Below, in pieces: positions 1 to 5,988 of a stretch of 8,222 nucleotides of DNA. The notes beneath the pieces were generated by a model that was given only the letters and a program-made list of their open reading frames with translations, ran no database searches and was not told the origin of the DNA. The first letter of the stretch is position 1, and each line of letters opens with the position of its first letter. Source of the stretch: Bifidobacterium breve (GTDB lineage: Bacteria > Actinomycetota > Thermoleophilia > Miltoncostaeales > Miltoncostaeaceae); contig CAMCOB010000055.1 of the NCBI GenBank assembly GCA_945876305.1, positions 1-8,222 on the forward strand. Reading direction: 5' to 3'. A program made the translations under genes and the position numbers.

Positions 1-180
1 CACGCCCTGTCCGAGGCGCTCCGTCAGCACCCGGACGACCCGGACGCGGTCTGCATCTCATTCGTGGGATGGCGTGCCCCGGTCGTGCGCCCGTACGAGG
101 CTATGGATCCGGGCCGTCAGCGCATGATGATGGCCGGCCAGTCAACTCCCGGACCCGGCGAGGCCTGGCCGCCCGCCTGA
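1..180 (+). CDS. C-terminal end of an unidentified protein (partial)
   Basis: Frame 1 is open from the first base to a TGA at 178-180, giving the last 59 residues of a protein whose start lies outside the window. The third codon positions are strongly G/C, as in the confident genes nearby, which argues that this is real coding sequence. The fragment has a short helical-looking stretch, then a segment with the residues FVGWRAPVVRPYEAMD, and ends in a Pro/Gly-rich tail that is probably unstructured. I do not recognise the family, and no catalytic motif is visible. The gene converges on the PfkB kinase operon across about 190 non-coding bases. The frame call is moderately sure and the function is unknown. 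Confidence 0.5.
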   Translation, partial: HALSEALRQHPDDPDAVCISFVGWRAPVVRPYEAMDPGRQRMMMAGQSTPGPGEAWPPA

Positions 181-369
181 TCTATTCGGCGGCGGCTGAC
201 TCCATCGGACCTCCGTTGCCGCCGGTATCGCTCCCAGGCGGCCGGGATCATGGATGCGGGCGAGTTCGAGCAGCATTGGACTGAGTTCGCGGTTCTCGGC
301 GTGCCGGGCGCGCCCGGTGGCGGTGTTCGCTCATTGGTTTCCCGAACCACCGCGCGGCATATCCCTTGG
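181..369. other. Intergenic region between two convergent genes, with GC-rich inverted repeats
   Basis: No convincing gene lies here. Two structures stand out. An inverted repeat, CGGCGGC at 187-193 and GCCGCCG at 218-224, lies just after the stop of the upstream + strand gene. A perfect 14-bp palindrome, CCGGGCGCGCCCGG, lies at 304-317, about 50 bases beyond the end of the minus-strand kinase. Either could end transcription from one of the two converging genes. Neither is followed by a T tract, so a terminator role is only inferred from position. Confidence 0.3.
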
Positions 370-1194
370 TCAGAGCGGCCCCAGCCCACCCCGCCACGTG
401 GAACACAGCCCACCGGCTGCTGCGGCCACCGCCACGGCGTCGTCAATGTTGAGTCCGCGGGCGAGGCCAACGGTCAGTCCGGCGGCAAATGAGTCGCCGC
501 AGCCGTACGAGTCGACGATGGGAGCGGCCTGCACGGTGGGCGCATATCGCCGCACGGCGGCGCCATGAGATTTGATGGAGCCCCCCGCTGCGCCATTGGT
601 CATCACCACTGCGCCCGGTATCAGTTCTGACGGGAGGGCCGCGGGGCTCTCCTCGGGATCGTTCGCGCTGGCAACGATGACGTCGGCGACGATCCCCGCT
701 GCCGTCACATCTGCGAGCCGACGCCCGCTCACCACCAAATGCTGGGCCTGTCTGGCGAGCCGCAGCAGTGCGGGGTCCTCCCCCGTGTAATAGACCGCAT
801 CCGCCGTGGCGAAGAGGTCGGTTTCGCCGAGGTCTGTAGCCCGGGCCTGCATTCTCGGCCCCACCACCATGATGGTGCGCTCCCCGCCGGGCTCAATGAT
901 TGTGAGGACCGGCGTCTGCGGACCAGTCGCCCGGGACGCGACCACCGACACTCCACGGTCCTTGAGTATCCGTCGGCTCTCCGACCCGGTGGGGTCATCG
1001 CCGAATGCGGTGACGAGGGTGACGTGTGCGCCCAGGCGTGCTGCGGCCACGGCGGCCACTCCTCCCCCACCAGCCGGCTCACACCACGGGTCGTGCAGAT
1101 CTGCGATGTGCCCGCGATCAGGCAGGTTGCCGAGCGCGTGGGTGACCCACTCCACATGGCCGATGATGACCACCCGTGGAGCGGGCGCCGTCAT
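370..1194 (-). CDS. PfkB-family carbohydrate kinase (ribokinase-like)
   Basis: A 274-aa PfkB/ribokinase-fold kinase, expected to transfer the ATP gamma-phosphate to a sugar or nucleoside hydroxyl in the cytosol. The N-terminal family motif is the glycine-rich AGGGGVAAVAAARLG at about 41-55. The C-terminal signature is DSYGCGDSFAAGL at about 228-240; its last Asp (D234) is the expected catalytic base. In the anion-hole motif, usually GAGD, the alanine is Cys (GCGD). The protein ends soon after the signature helix and is a little short for the family (about 300 aa), but no domain appears to be missing. The ATG at 1192-1194 shares one base with the serS TGA (1194-1196), so translation is probably coupled to serS and the gene is last in the operon. 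The substrate cannot be told from sequence; ribose, fructose, adenosine and other PfkB substrates are all possible. Confidence 0.85.
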   Translation of the reverse strand: MTAPAPRVVIIGHVEWVTHALGNLPDRGHIADLHDPWCEPAGGGGVAAVAAARLGAHVTLVTAFGDDPTGSESRRILKDRGVSVVASRATGPQTPVLTIIEPGGERTIMVVGPRMQARATDLGETDLFATADAVYYTGEDPALLRLARQAQHLVVSGRRLADVTAAGIVADVIVASANDPEESPAALPSELIPGAVVMTNGAAGGSIKSHGAAVRRYAPTVQAAPIVDSYGCGDSFAAGLTVGLARGLNIDDAVAVAAAAGGLCSTWRGGLGPL

Positions 1195-2459
1195 CAGCGC
1201 GGCTTCAACTCAGGGGGCGCGCCGAACGCCTGAAGAACCTCGGGGATGCCGACGCTGCCGTCGGGCCGCTGGTGGTTCTCGAGCAGCGCGATGAGCGTGC
1301 GGCCAACCGCCACGGCAGTGCCGTTGAGAGTATGCACGGGCAGGGTTTCCTTGCCGCGCTTGGTTCGGCAGCGAAGGCGCCGTGCCTGATAGTCGGTGCA
1401 GTTGGAGCACGAGGTGACCTCGCGATACCGGTCCTGGCCCGGCATCCAGGCCTCGCAGTCGAACTTACGCGCAGCCGATGCACCCAAATCGCCCACGGCG
1501 ACATCCACCACCCGGTACGGGATGTGCAGGTCGCTGAGAATGCGCTCCTCAATCGCAAGGATTCGCTGGTGCTCGGCAGCCGACTGCTCGGGTGTGGTGA
1601 ACGTGAACATCTCCACCTTGTCGAACTGGTGCACGCGGAAGATGCCCCGCGTATCGCGCCCGGCAGCCCCGGCCTCACGCCGGAAGCACGTGGAGATACC
1701 CGCGTACCGCAGGGGAAGATCGGCCTCATCGAGGATCTCGTCCTGATGCAGGGCTGCCAGCGGCACTTCGGATGTGCCCACGAGAAACAGGTCGTCCGAG
1801 GCCGTCTCGTAGATCGCCGACCGGTCAGTCGGGAAGAACCCGGTGCCGAGAAGCGCTTCCTCGCGCACCAGCACAGGGGGAATGACCGGGATGAAGCCCT
1901 CTCCCTCGAGCAGGTCCACCGCGTAGGTGACCAGCGACATCTGCAGGCGCACGAGCGGCCCCATGAGATACGCAAACCGCGAACCCGAGGTGCGTGCCGC
2001 CCGCTCCAGATCCAGGCCGCCCAGGCCCTCAGCGATGGTCACGTGGTCCAGAACCCCATCCGGGAACGATGGGATCTCCCCCACCCTGCGCAGTTCGAGT
2101 GCGTCGTCCTCACCGCCGTCGGGGGCCTCTGCCTCAGCGAGGTTCGGCAGCTGCAGCAGAAGGGCATCACGGTCGGCTTCCGCCGTCCGCAGTACTTCCT
2201 CTTGGGCTGTGGTCTCGTCACGCAGGCGTCTCGCCTCGGCCTCCTGGGCGGGGTCAACGGCCGTGCCGGCCTTCTTCGCCTGACCAATACCCTTGGCAAT
2301 ACGCGTGGATTCGGCGCGCATCTCTTCAACAGACATCCGAACCCCTCGGCACGTCTCATCGAGCGCCAGCACGTCGTCGAGGCGCCCGGCATCGCCGCGG
2401 CGCGCAAGTGCGGCGCGCACGGTGTCGGGGTCACGGCGGATGAGTCGGAGGTCAAGCAC
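1194..2459 (-). CDS. serS: Seryl-tRNA synthetase
   Basis: Cytosolic class II aminoacyl-tRNA synthetase (421 aa, usual bacterial length about 420-430) that charges tRNA-Ser with serine using ATP. The N-terminus MLDLRLIRRDPD is typical and is followed by the long antiparallel coiled coil (about 30-105) that contacts the tRNA long arm. The catalytic core shows the TSE motif (VGTSEVPLAALH, about 228-238), motif 2 around FRREAGAAGRDTRG (259-272) and motif 3 around LNGTAVAVGRTLIALLENHQ (378-397). The start is GTG at 2457-2459. It is chosen because it gives the canonical first residues and lies just past the upstream STAS stop (2463-2465), with GGAG about 9 bases upstream. The gene sits third in a minus-strand operon, 3 bases after the STAS gene and overlapping the kinase by one base. 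No feature suggests truncation or an unusual activity. Confidence 0.97.
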   Translation of the reverse strand: MLDLRLIRRDPDTVRAALARRGDAGRLDDVLALDETCRGVRMSVEEMRAESTRIAKGIGQAKKAGTAVDPAQEAEARRLRDETTAQEEVLRTAEADRDALLLQLPNLAEAEAPDGGEDDALELRRVGEIPSFPDGVLDHVTIAEGLGGLDLERAARTSGSRFAYLMGPLVRLQMSLVTYAVDLLEGEGFIPVIPPVLVREEALLGTGFFPTDRSAIYETASDDLFLVGTSEVPLAALHQDEILDEADLPLRYAGISTCFRREAGAAGRDTRGIFRVHQFDKVEMFTFTTPEQSAAEHQRILAIEERILSDLHIPYRVVDVAVGDLGASAARKFDCEAWMPGQDRYREVTSCSNCTDYQARRLRCRTKRGKETLPVHTLNGTAVAVGRTLIALLENHQRPDGSVGIPEVLQAFGAPPELKPR

Positions 2460-2462
2460 GCG

Positions 2463-2819
2463 TCAGGTCTCCAGTGTCGTTTCGTCCAGCGCTCTGATTG
2501 CTGCGTCGACATCCCTGCCGATGGGGAACGCGGACCGAAGTCCCGTGACGTCAAATACCCGCAGCACCTGTTGGCGCTCGCAGGCGATGGCCACGCCCCC
2601 CGACCCCTCGGCCGCCCGGGCGCGAAGGGCCACAATGGCACCGAGTCCGGACGAGTCAAGGAGGGTTACCTCGTTCAGATCGAGAACGATTCGCGCCGCA
2701 GCCGGATCAACCTGGCCGATATCGCGCCGGAACCCCGGAACGGTGTAGATGTCGAGTTCGCCACGAAGGGTGATCACAACGAGGTCGTCCCGGTCCCCGG
2801 TGGCGACCTCAAGTCCCAT
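2463..2819 (-). CDS. STAS-domain protein, anti-sigma-factor antagonist type (SpoIIAA-like)
   Basis: A 118-aa single STAS domain of the SpoIIAA/RsbV type. Such proteins bind an anti-sigma-factor kinase and are switched by serine phosphorylation, freeing a sigma factor when unphosphorylated. The sequence fits: a beta-rich start (VVITLRGELDIYTVP, about 14-28), a central strand IVLDLNEVTLLDSSGLG (about 44-60) holding the phosphoacceptor motif D55-S-S-G-L, and a C-terminal helix. In SpoIIAA the second serine is modified, equivalent to S57 here. I chose the ATG at 2817-2819 because an upstream extension (to 3008) would run antisense-like through the cytochrome gene and adds basic, non-family sequence. 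It starts 11 bases after the cytochrome stop and ends 3 bases before serS, so it is co-transcribed with both. No partner kinase (RsbW/SpoIIAB type) or sigma factor is in the window, so its pathway is unknown. Confidence 0.88.
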   Translation of the reverse strand: MGLEVATGDRDDLVVITLRGELDIYTVPGFRRDIGQVDPAAARIVLDLNEVTLLDSSGLGAIVALRARAAEGSGGVAIACERQQVLRVFDVTGLRSAFPIGRDVDAAIRALDETTLET

Positions 2820-2830
2820 TACATGCCCGG

Positions 2831-3304
2831 CTACTGCTCGATACTGACGACGTAGGCCACAACATTGTCGAGATCCGCACCGGTTGCGAGTCCGCCGGGC
2901 ATCGCGCCCTTGCCATTCATTACCTGCATCTTGATCTGCGCGGCGTCCAACTTCGAGTTGGACAGCTGGGGGCCGACGCCAGCCTGCGTGCCGCCAGCGG
3001 GGTGGCAACCCTGACAGTTGGCCTCGAAAACGGTCTTGCCAGCAGCGACGTCGCCGGACGACGCGTCACTCGTACCGGCCTCGGGAGCGGTCGGAGCCGC
3101 CTGGCCGGAGTCCGCAGTTGGCGCCGCGTCGGGAGCCGGAATCGTCTTGCCTTCAGAGTCGGTCTGAGGAGCGTAGTTGGCGATGGTGGTCGCGTCAGCA
3201 GGGGTGCTGGCGGCTGACGAATCCGTGCCCCCACAACCTGCTCCAATGCCGATCAGGGCTACGGACGAAATGACAGCAGCAGCAACGGTGATCCCTCGAC
3301 GCAT
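2831..3304 (-). CDS. Monohaem c-type cytochrome lipoprotein
   Basis: A 157-aa exported class I cytochrome c. The N-terminus is a basic start (MRRG), a hydrophobic segment and a lipobox-like GAGC with Cys24 as the expected lipidation site. The -3 residue is Gly rather than the usual Leu, so cleavage by the lipoprotein signal peptidase is likely but not textbook. Residues 25-85 are an Ala/Pro/Thr/Ser-rich tether. The haem domain starts near 85: C97-Q-G-C100-H101 is the CXXCH haem site and Met135 in GAMPGG is the expected distal ligand. The fold resembles small cytochromes of the cytochrome c551/c553 type. It probably shuttles electrons at the outer face of the cytoplasmic membrane. The ATG at 3302-3304 has a strong GAGGAG ribosome site 6 bases upstream. 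This is the first gene of the operon running through the STAS gene, serS and the kinase. Confidence 0.92.
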   Translation of the reverse strand: MRRGITVAAAVISSVALIGIGAGCGGTDSSAASTPADATTIANYAPQTDSEGKTIPAPDAAPTADSGQAAPTAPEAGTSDASSGDVAAGKTVFEANCQGCHPAGGTQAGVGPQLSNSKLDAAQIKMQVMNGKGAMPGGLATGADLDNVVAYVVSIEQ

Positions 3305-3332
3305 TGATCGCTCCTCGGCGATTCGGGTGCAA

Positions 3333-3352
3333 TTGCCTACGTGGCAACCCTA
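3333..3352 (-). promoter_or_regulatory. Candidate promoter -10 and operator-like inverted repeat for the cytochrome operon
   Basis: On the minus strand TAGGGT (3352-3347) matches an actinobacterial TANNNT -10 box and would start transcription about 35 bases before the cytochrome ATG. No good -35 is seen at 16-18 bases spacing. Touching the -10 is a perfect inverted repeat TTGCC-N5-GGCAA (3333-3347), placed where a repressor would block the polymerase. Both assignments rest on pattern and position only. Confidence 0.25.
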
Positions 3353-3375
3353 CCATCGCAACGTACGCCCAAGCG

Positions 3376-3392
3376 GGGGCATTTCCTGCCCC
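3376..3392. repeat. Short inverted repeat upstream of the carbonic anhydrase gene
   Basis: GGGGCA (3376-3381) and TGCCCC (3387-3392) form a perfect 6-bp inverted repeat around a 5-base spacer, in the divergent region between the cytochrome and carbonic anhydrase genes. It lies 27 bases before the GTG start and could be an operator or a 5' leader hairpin. In sequence this rich in G and C, chance is a real alternative. Confidence 0.2.
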
Positions 3393-3419
3393 ATTGGCAC
3401 AAGTCGGGAGGTTTGACGC

Positions 3420-3938
3420 GTGATTCAGGGACTTGGCAGGGACGCTCCCGAAATCGGGGCCGACGTGTTCATTCATGACACCGCCGTCGTGATTGGCCGG
3501 GTGCACCTTGGCGACCGTGCATCGGTATGGCCCACCGCCGTCATCCGTGGTGACGTTGAGGAGATCTGGGTGGGTTGCGATACCAATGTGCAGGATGGCG
3601 CCGTGCTGCATGCCGACCCGGGTATGCCCTGCAAAGTGGGCGATCGCGTGACCATTGGCCATCGCGCCACCGTGCACGGCTGCACCGTGGGCGAGGAATG
3701 CCTTATCGGCATAGGGGCCACCGTGCTGAACGGCGCCCGCATCGGCTCCCAGAGCATTATCGGCGCGCATGCGCTCGTACCCGAAGGGATGGAGATCCCG
3801 TCGGGGGTGCTCGTGGTCGGCATACCCGCCAAGGTGCGCCGGGAGCTCACCGATGAGGAGCGCGCGGGGCTCGCTGCCCAGGCGGCGCGCTATGTGGAAA
3901 ACGCCGCCCGCCACACCAAAGAGGCGCGTCCCGCCTGA
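3420..3938 (+). CDS. Gamma-class carbonic anhydrase family protein (left-handed beta-helix)
   Basis: A 172-aa hexapeptide-repeat protein of the gamma carbonic anhydrase/YrdA/PaaY family, expected to form a cytosolic homotrimer with a metal at each subunit interface and, if active, to interconvert CO2 and bicarbonate. The repeats run from about 12 to 135. Key residues of the Cam family are present in order: R43 and D45 (VIRGD), Q58 (NVQDG), H64 (AVLHAD), and the pair H81/H86 (IGHRATVHGC), giving the three metal-binding histidines. The acidic loop and proton-shuttle glutamates of archaeal Cam are not evident, as in the CamH-type subgroup. A C-terminal helix follows the helix domain. The GTG start has GGGAGG at 3406-3411, 8 bases upstream. 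Activity in this subgroup varies, so enzyme function is likely but not certain. The gene stands alone, divergent from the cytochrome operon. Confidence 0.9.
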   Translation: MIQGLGRDAPEIGADVFIHDTAVVIGRVHLGDRASVWPTAVIRGDVEEIWVGCDTNVQDGAVLHADPGMPCKVGDRVTIGHRATVHGCTVGEECLIGIGATVLNGARIGSQSIIGAHALVPEGMEIPSGVLVVGIPAKVRRELTDEERAGLAAQAARYVENAARHTKEARPA

Positions 3939-3951
3939 CCACCATCTGCAG

Positions 3952-3985
3952 CGCCCGGCGCATCCTCGTGAGGCTGCGCCGGGCG
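3952..3985. terminator. GC-rich hairpin between convergent genes, probable shared terminator
   Basis: CGCCCGGCGCA (3952-3962) and TGCGCCGGGCG (3975-3985) are a perfect 11-bp inverted repeat. After one mismatch (3963/3974) three more pairs (CCT/AGG) close a CGTG loop. It begins 14 bases after the carbonic anhydrase stop and ends 9 bases before the ETF:quinone oxidoreductase stop on the other strand, so it can serve both genes. There is no T tract on either side, so it is not a classical intrinsic terminator. Confidence 0.6.
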
Positions 3986-3993
3986 GGAGATGG

Positions 3994-5688
3994 CTAGGTG
4001 AGCGTGTACTCCGGGCCGCTTCCGCCCTCGGGCGGCGTCAGCTGGCCACCCTTGGCCGTAATGGCGCCGCACTGCACGCAGTTGGGGTTGTTCACCCGCA
4101 CGTCAACGAAGCCGTCCTTCTCGCTATCGGCGACGACCTCATACACCTTGGCCGGGCACATGTTCTCCCAGGCCACCGCAAGCTCGAGCGGCACATTGGT
4201 GCGCACCCGAATGTGGTTGGGCTGGTCATCGCGAGTCTTATTGCCGCTGAGGAACACCGACGACAACTTGTCGAAGATGTACTCGCCATCTGGCTTCGGG
4301 TAGTTGCGATCCGGCCCGATAAACACGGGCTCGTCGCGGTCGGCCGTGAGGCTGACCTTCTTCGGCAGCTTGCCCCGGGTGAGCATTGAGAGGCCATTGG
4401 CGATGGCGCCGTAGACAAACCCCTTCTGGAACGATGGCCGGAAGTTGCGGATCCGCCACAGGTCCTTCCACACCTCGGAGTTCTTGATGGCCTCGTCGTA
4501 GCCCCAGAGGCCCGTGATCTTCTCAGCCGTACCGGCCTTGATGGCAGTCGCGATGACCTCGGCGGCGATAATCCCCGACTGCATCGCGTAGCTGACGCCC
4601 TTGAGCGCTGCCAGGTTGACGAACCCGGCGGAGTCGCCGCACAGCACGGCTCCCGGCACGTGAAAGCGGCTCGGAAGCCCGTAGATGCCGCCAGACGGAA
4701 TGGTCTTGGCACCCCACGCGACGCGGCGGCCTCCGGCCAGCACATCCTTGAACAGTGGATTGGTCTTCGCCTGCTGCAGCAGGTCATGCGCAGACATGTT
4801 CGCATCGGCGGCATCAAGGCTGACCACCATTCCGATGGACACCATGTTGCCGCCCATCGGATACATCCATGAACCGCCGTACTCACGGAACTTCGACCCG
4901 AGCTTGAGGGGCCATCCGATTGTGTGGACGACGCGATCGAGTGGCTTCTCGACCTCCCACACCTCCTTGACGCCGATCTCGTACGTCTGCGTGGTGTCCT
5001 GATCGAGCTGAAAGTGATCGCGCAGCACGCCTGCGAGATGCCCCTGGGTGCCCTCACAGATAACCGTGACCTTGGCGCGCACCTCGACGCCCGGCTCAAA
5101 TGTGGAGAGCTCTTCGCCATCGCGCCCGCGACCCTTGTCGCCGGTCTTGATTCCCACCACGCGGCCGTTCTCCACAAGCAGCTTCTGGGCGTCGGTCTCA
5201 GGCAGCATGTACGCGCCGTACTCCTCGGCGTTCTCGGCCATGAAGCGCGAGAGCTGGGAGATAGACACCACCCAGTTGCCGTGGTTGTTCAGATCGGGCG
5301 GCGTGGGGATTCTGGTCTTGCCGTCCTTGCGCAGGAAGTACACCGCTTCTTTGGTGACCTCCTCGTAAATGCCGGGGGTTTCGCCGGGCGCGGCATCCGG
5401 GAACAGCGACTTGAACGGCCCCGGGCGCATGACCGAACCCGAGAGCAGATGCGAGCCGGGCCCCTTGCCCTTCTCGACGATGGCGATGGGCACCTCTCCG
5501 AGGGCCTCCATCAACTCTTCGTCCTCGGCCATGATCTGACCCAGGCGAATGGCCCCAGCCAGGCCAGCAGGGCCGGCGCCGACGAAGAGCACGCCCACCT
5601 CGATGAACTCGTCTTCCCCGGCTTCCGGGGCGGCCACGTAATGAGACGGCCGGTGCCGGGGCGGGAACTCTGCGGGGATCGTGCTCAT
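3994..5688 (-). CDS. Electron transfer flavoprotein:quinone oxidoreductase (ETF-QO)
   Basis: A 564-aa membrane-associated flavoprotein, near the usual ETF-QO length. The family takes electrons from reduced electron transfer flavoprotein, as in fatty- or amino-acid oxidation, and passes them through FAD and a 4Fe-4S cluster to the quinone pool. The FAD dinucleotide motif is GAGPAG (37-42). The family regions NHGNWVVSISQLSRFM, CEGTQGHLAG and LCGDSAGFVNLAALKG are all recognisable, as is the C-terminal PPEGGSGPEY tail. The ferredoxin-like end carries C511 (MCPAKVYEV) and C537-V-Q-C540, but the position of the fourth cluster cysteine (CXXCXXC) is Ile543, so a key ligand is missing. The ATG at 5686-5688 is the family start; its ribosome site is weak (AAGG 13 bases upstream). 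No etfA/etfB genes are in the window. It is a single gene downstream of tRNA-Ala and convergent with the carbonic anhydrase. Confidence 0.94.
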   Translation of the reverse strand: MSTIPAEFPPRHRPSHYVAAPEAGEDEFIEVGVLFVGAGPAGLAGAIRLGQIMAEDEELMEALGEVPIAIVEKGKGPGSHLLSGSVMRPGPFKSLFPDAAPGETPGIYEEVTKEAVYFLRKDGKTRIPTPPDLNNHGNWVVSISQLSRFMAENAEEYGAYMLPETDAQKLLVENGRVVGIKTGDKGRGRDGEELSTFEPGVEVRAKVTVICEGTQGHLAGVLRDHFQLDQDTTQTYEIGVKEVWEVEKPLDRVVHTIGWPLKLGSKFREYGGSWMYPMGGNMVSIGMVVSLDAADANMSAHDLLQQAKTNPLFKDVLAGGRRVAWGAKTIPSGGIYGLPSRFHVPGAVLCGDSAGFVNLAALKGVSYAMQSGIIAAEVIATAIKAGTAEKITGLWGYDEAIKNSEVWKDLWRIRNFRPSFQKGFVYGAIANGLSMLTRGKLPKKVSLTADRDEPVFIGPDRNYPKPDGEYIFDKLSSVFLSGNKTRDDQPNHIRVRTNVPLELAVAWENMCPAKVYEVVADSEKDGFVDVRVNNPNCVQCGAITAKGGQLTPPEGGSGPEYTLT

Positions 5689-5726
5689 GATCGTGTCGTC
5701 ACCTTGAAGGTTTCGGGTTCGGGCGA

Positions 5727-5732
5727 ATCATA
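5727..5732 (-). promoter_or_regulatory. Candidate -10 box for the ETF:quinone oxidoreductase gene
   Basis: Read on the minus strand, TATGAT matches TATAAT at five of six positions. It would give a 5' leader of about 30 bases before the ATG at 5688. The best -35 (TTCCGG with a 16-base spacer) is poor. The surrounding 166-base gap between the gene and tRNA-Ala (5689-5854) holds only this and the tRNA terminator. Confidence 0.35.
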
Positions 5733-5826
5733 CGCGGCCCAGTGCGAGCCGGAACGGTACCGGTGACCCCGGGCGGACTGCCGATTGGCCCGGATGTGTC
5801 ACGGGGCATTTCGCTCGATAAACGAC

Positions 5827-5851
5827 AAAAGACCCGCATTTGCAGGGCTTT
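5827..5851 (-). terminator. Intrinsic terminator of tRNA-Ala
   Basis: Just past the tRNA 3' end, the minus strand reads AAAGCCC-T-GC-AAAT-GC-GGG-T-CTTTT. AAAG/CTTT, CCC/GGG and GC/GC pair around an AAAT loop, with one bulged T on each side. The stem ends in a T run (TTTTGTCGTTT), the pattern of a Rho-independent terminator. Confidence 0.6.
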
Positions 5852-5854
5852 CGA

Positions 5855-5927
5855 TGGAGCATAGCGGATTCGAACCGCTGACCTCCTGGGTGCGATCCAG
5901 GCGCTCTCCCAACTGAGCTAATGCCCC
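5855..5927 (-). tRNA. tRNA-Ala, anticodon CGC
   Basis: A complete 73-base cloverleaf is seen on the minus strand. The acceptor stem GGGGCAT/ATGCTCC has the G3-U70 wobble pair that marks alanine tRNAs. The D stem is GCTC/GAGC, the anticodon stem CCTGG/CCAGG has loop ATCGCAC, and the T arm is AGCGG-TTCGAAT-CCGCT. The discriminator base is A73. The anticodon CGC (plus-strand 5892-5894) reads GCG, a codon expected to be common at this GC content. CCA is not encoded (the next bases are TCG), so it must be added after transcription. The gene stands alone, with its own terminator and a promoter in the divergent region upstream. Confidence 0.97.
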
Positions 5928-5936
5928 TCGCGGGCC

Positions 5937-5983
5937 GGGACACTAGCGCGGGCGGACAATGGCGTGACCCCCGCTAGTGTCCC
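5937..5983. promoter_or_regulatory. Divergent promoter region with a perfect 12-bp inverted repeat
   Basis: GGGACACTAGCG (5937-5948) and CGCTAGTGTCCC (5972-5983) are exact inverted copies, 23 bases apart, with three more inner pairs after one mismatch. Each copy places TAGTGT, an actinobacterial TANNNT -10 box, pointing outward. On the + strand it lies at 5975-5980, with CGGACA (5953-5958, four of six matches to TTGACA) 16 bases upstream, 8 bases before the GTG at 5989. On the minus strand it lies at 5945-5940, ending 12 bases before the tRNA-Ala 5' end; no good -35 is seen there. The + strand layout predicts a leaderless or nearly leaderless mRNA. Confidence 0.5.
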
Positions 5984-5988
5984 CCGCC

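Noticed and set aside
304..317. CCGGGCGCGCCCGG as a mobile-element end or recombination site
   Set aside because: It is a single short GC palindrome with no partner copy, target-site duplication or recombinase gene nearby; chance or a weak terminator is more likely.
117..470. A minus-strand frame downstream of the kinase
   Set aside because: It overlaps the kinase C-terminus in another frame and is Arg/Pro/Ser-rich without motif. The kinase ends normally after its signature helix, so no frameshifted tail needs to be invoked.
250..492. A + strand frame beginning MDAGEFEQHW in the left intergenic region
   Set aside because: The first residues look coding-like, but half of the frame is antisense to the kinase and becomes low-complexity. 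There is no ribosome site, and no family is recognised.
1176..2855. A 559-codon + strand open frame
   Set aside because: It lies antisense to serS, the STAS gene and part of the kinase. Those genes have clear family motifs; the long opposite frame is a by-product of high-GC codon bias and shows no domain.
2820..3008. A 63-residue upstream extension of the STAS gene
   Set aside because: It would overlap the cytochrome coding region in another frame and adds basic, Arg/Trp-rich sequence not found in STAS proteins. The ATG at 2819 follows the cytochrome stop closely.
4924..5766. A 280-codon + strand open frame opposite the ETF:quinone oxidoreductase
   Set aside because: It is a codon-bias shadow of a strongly recognised gene on the minus strand, with no motif, ribosome site or sensible start.
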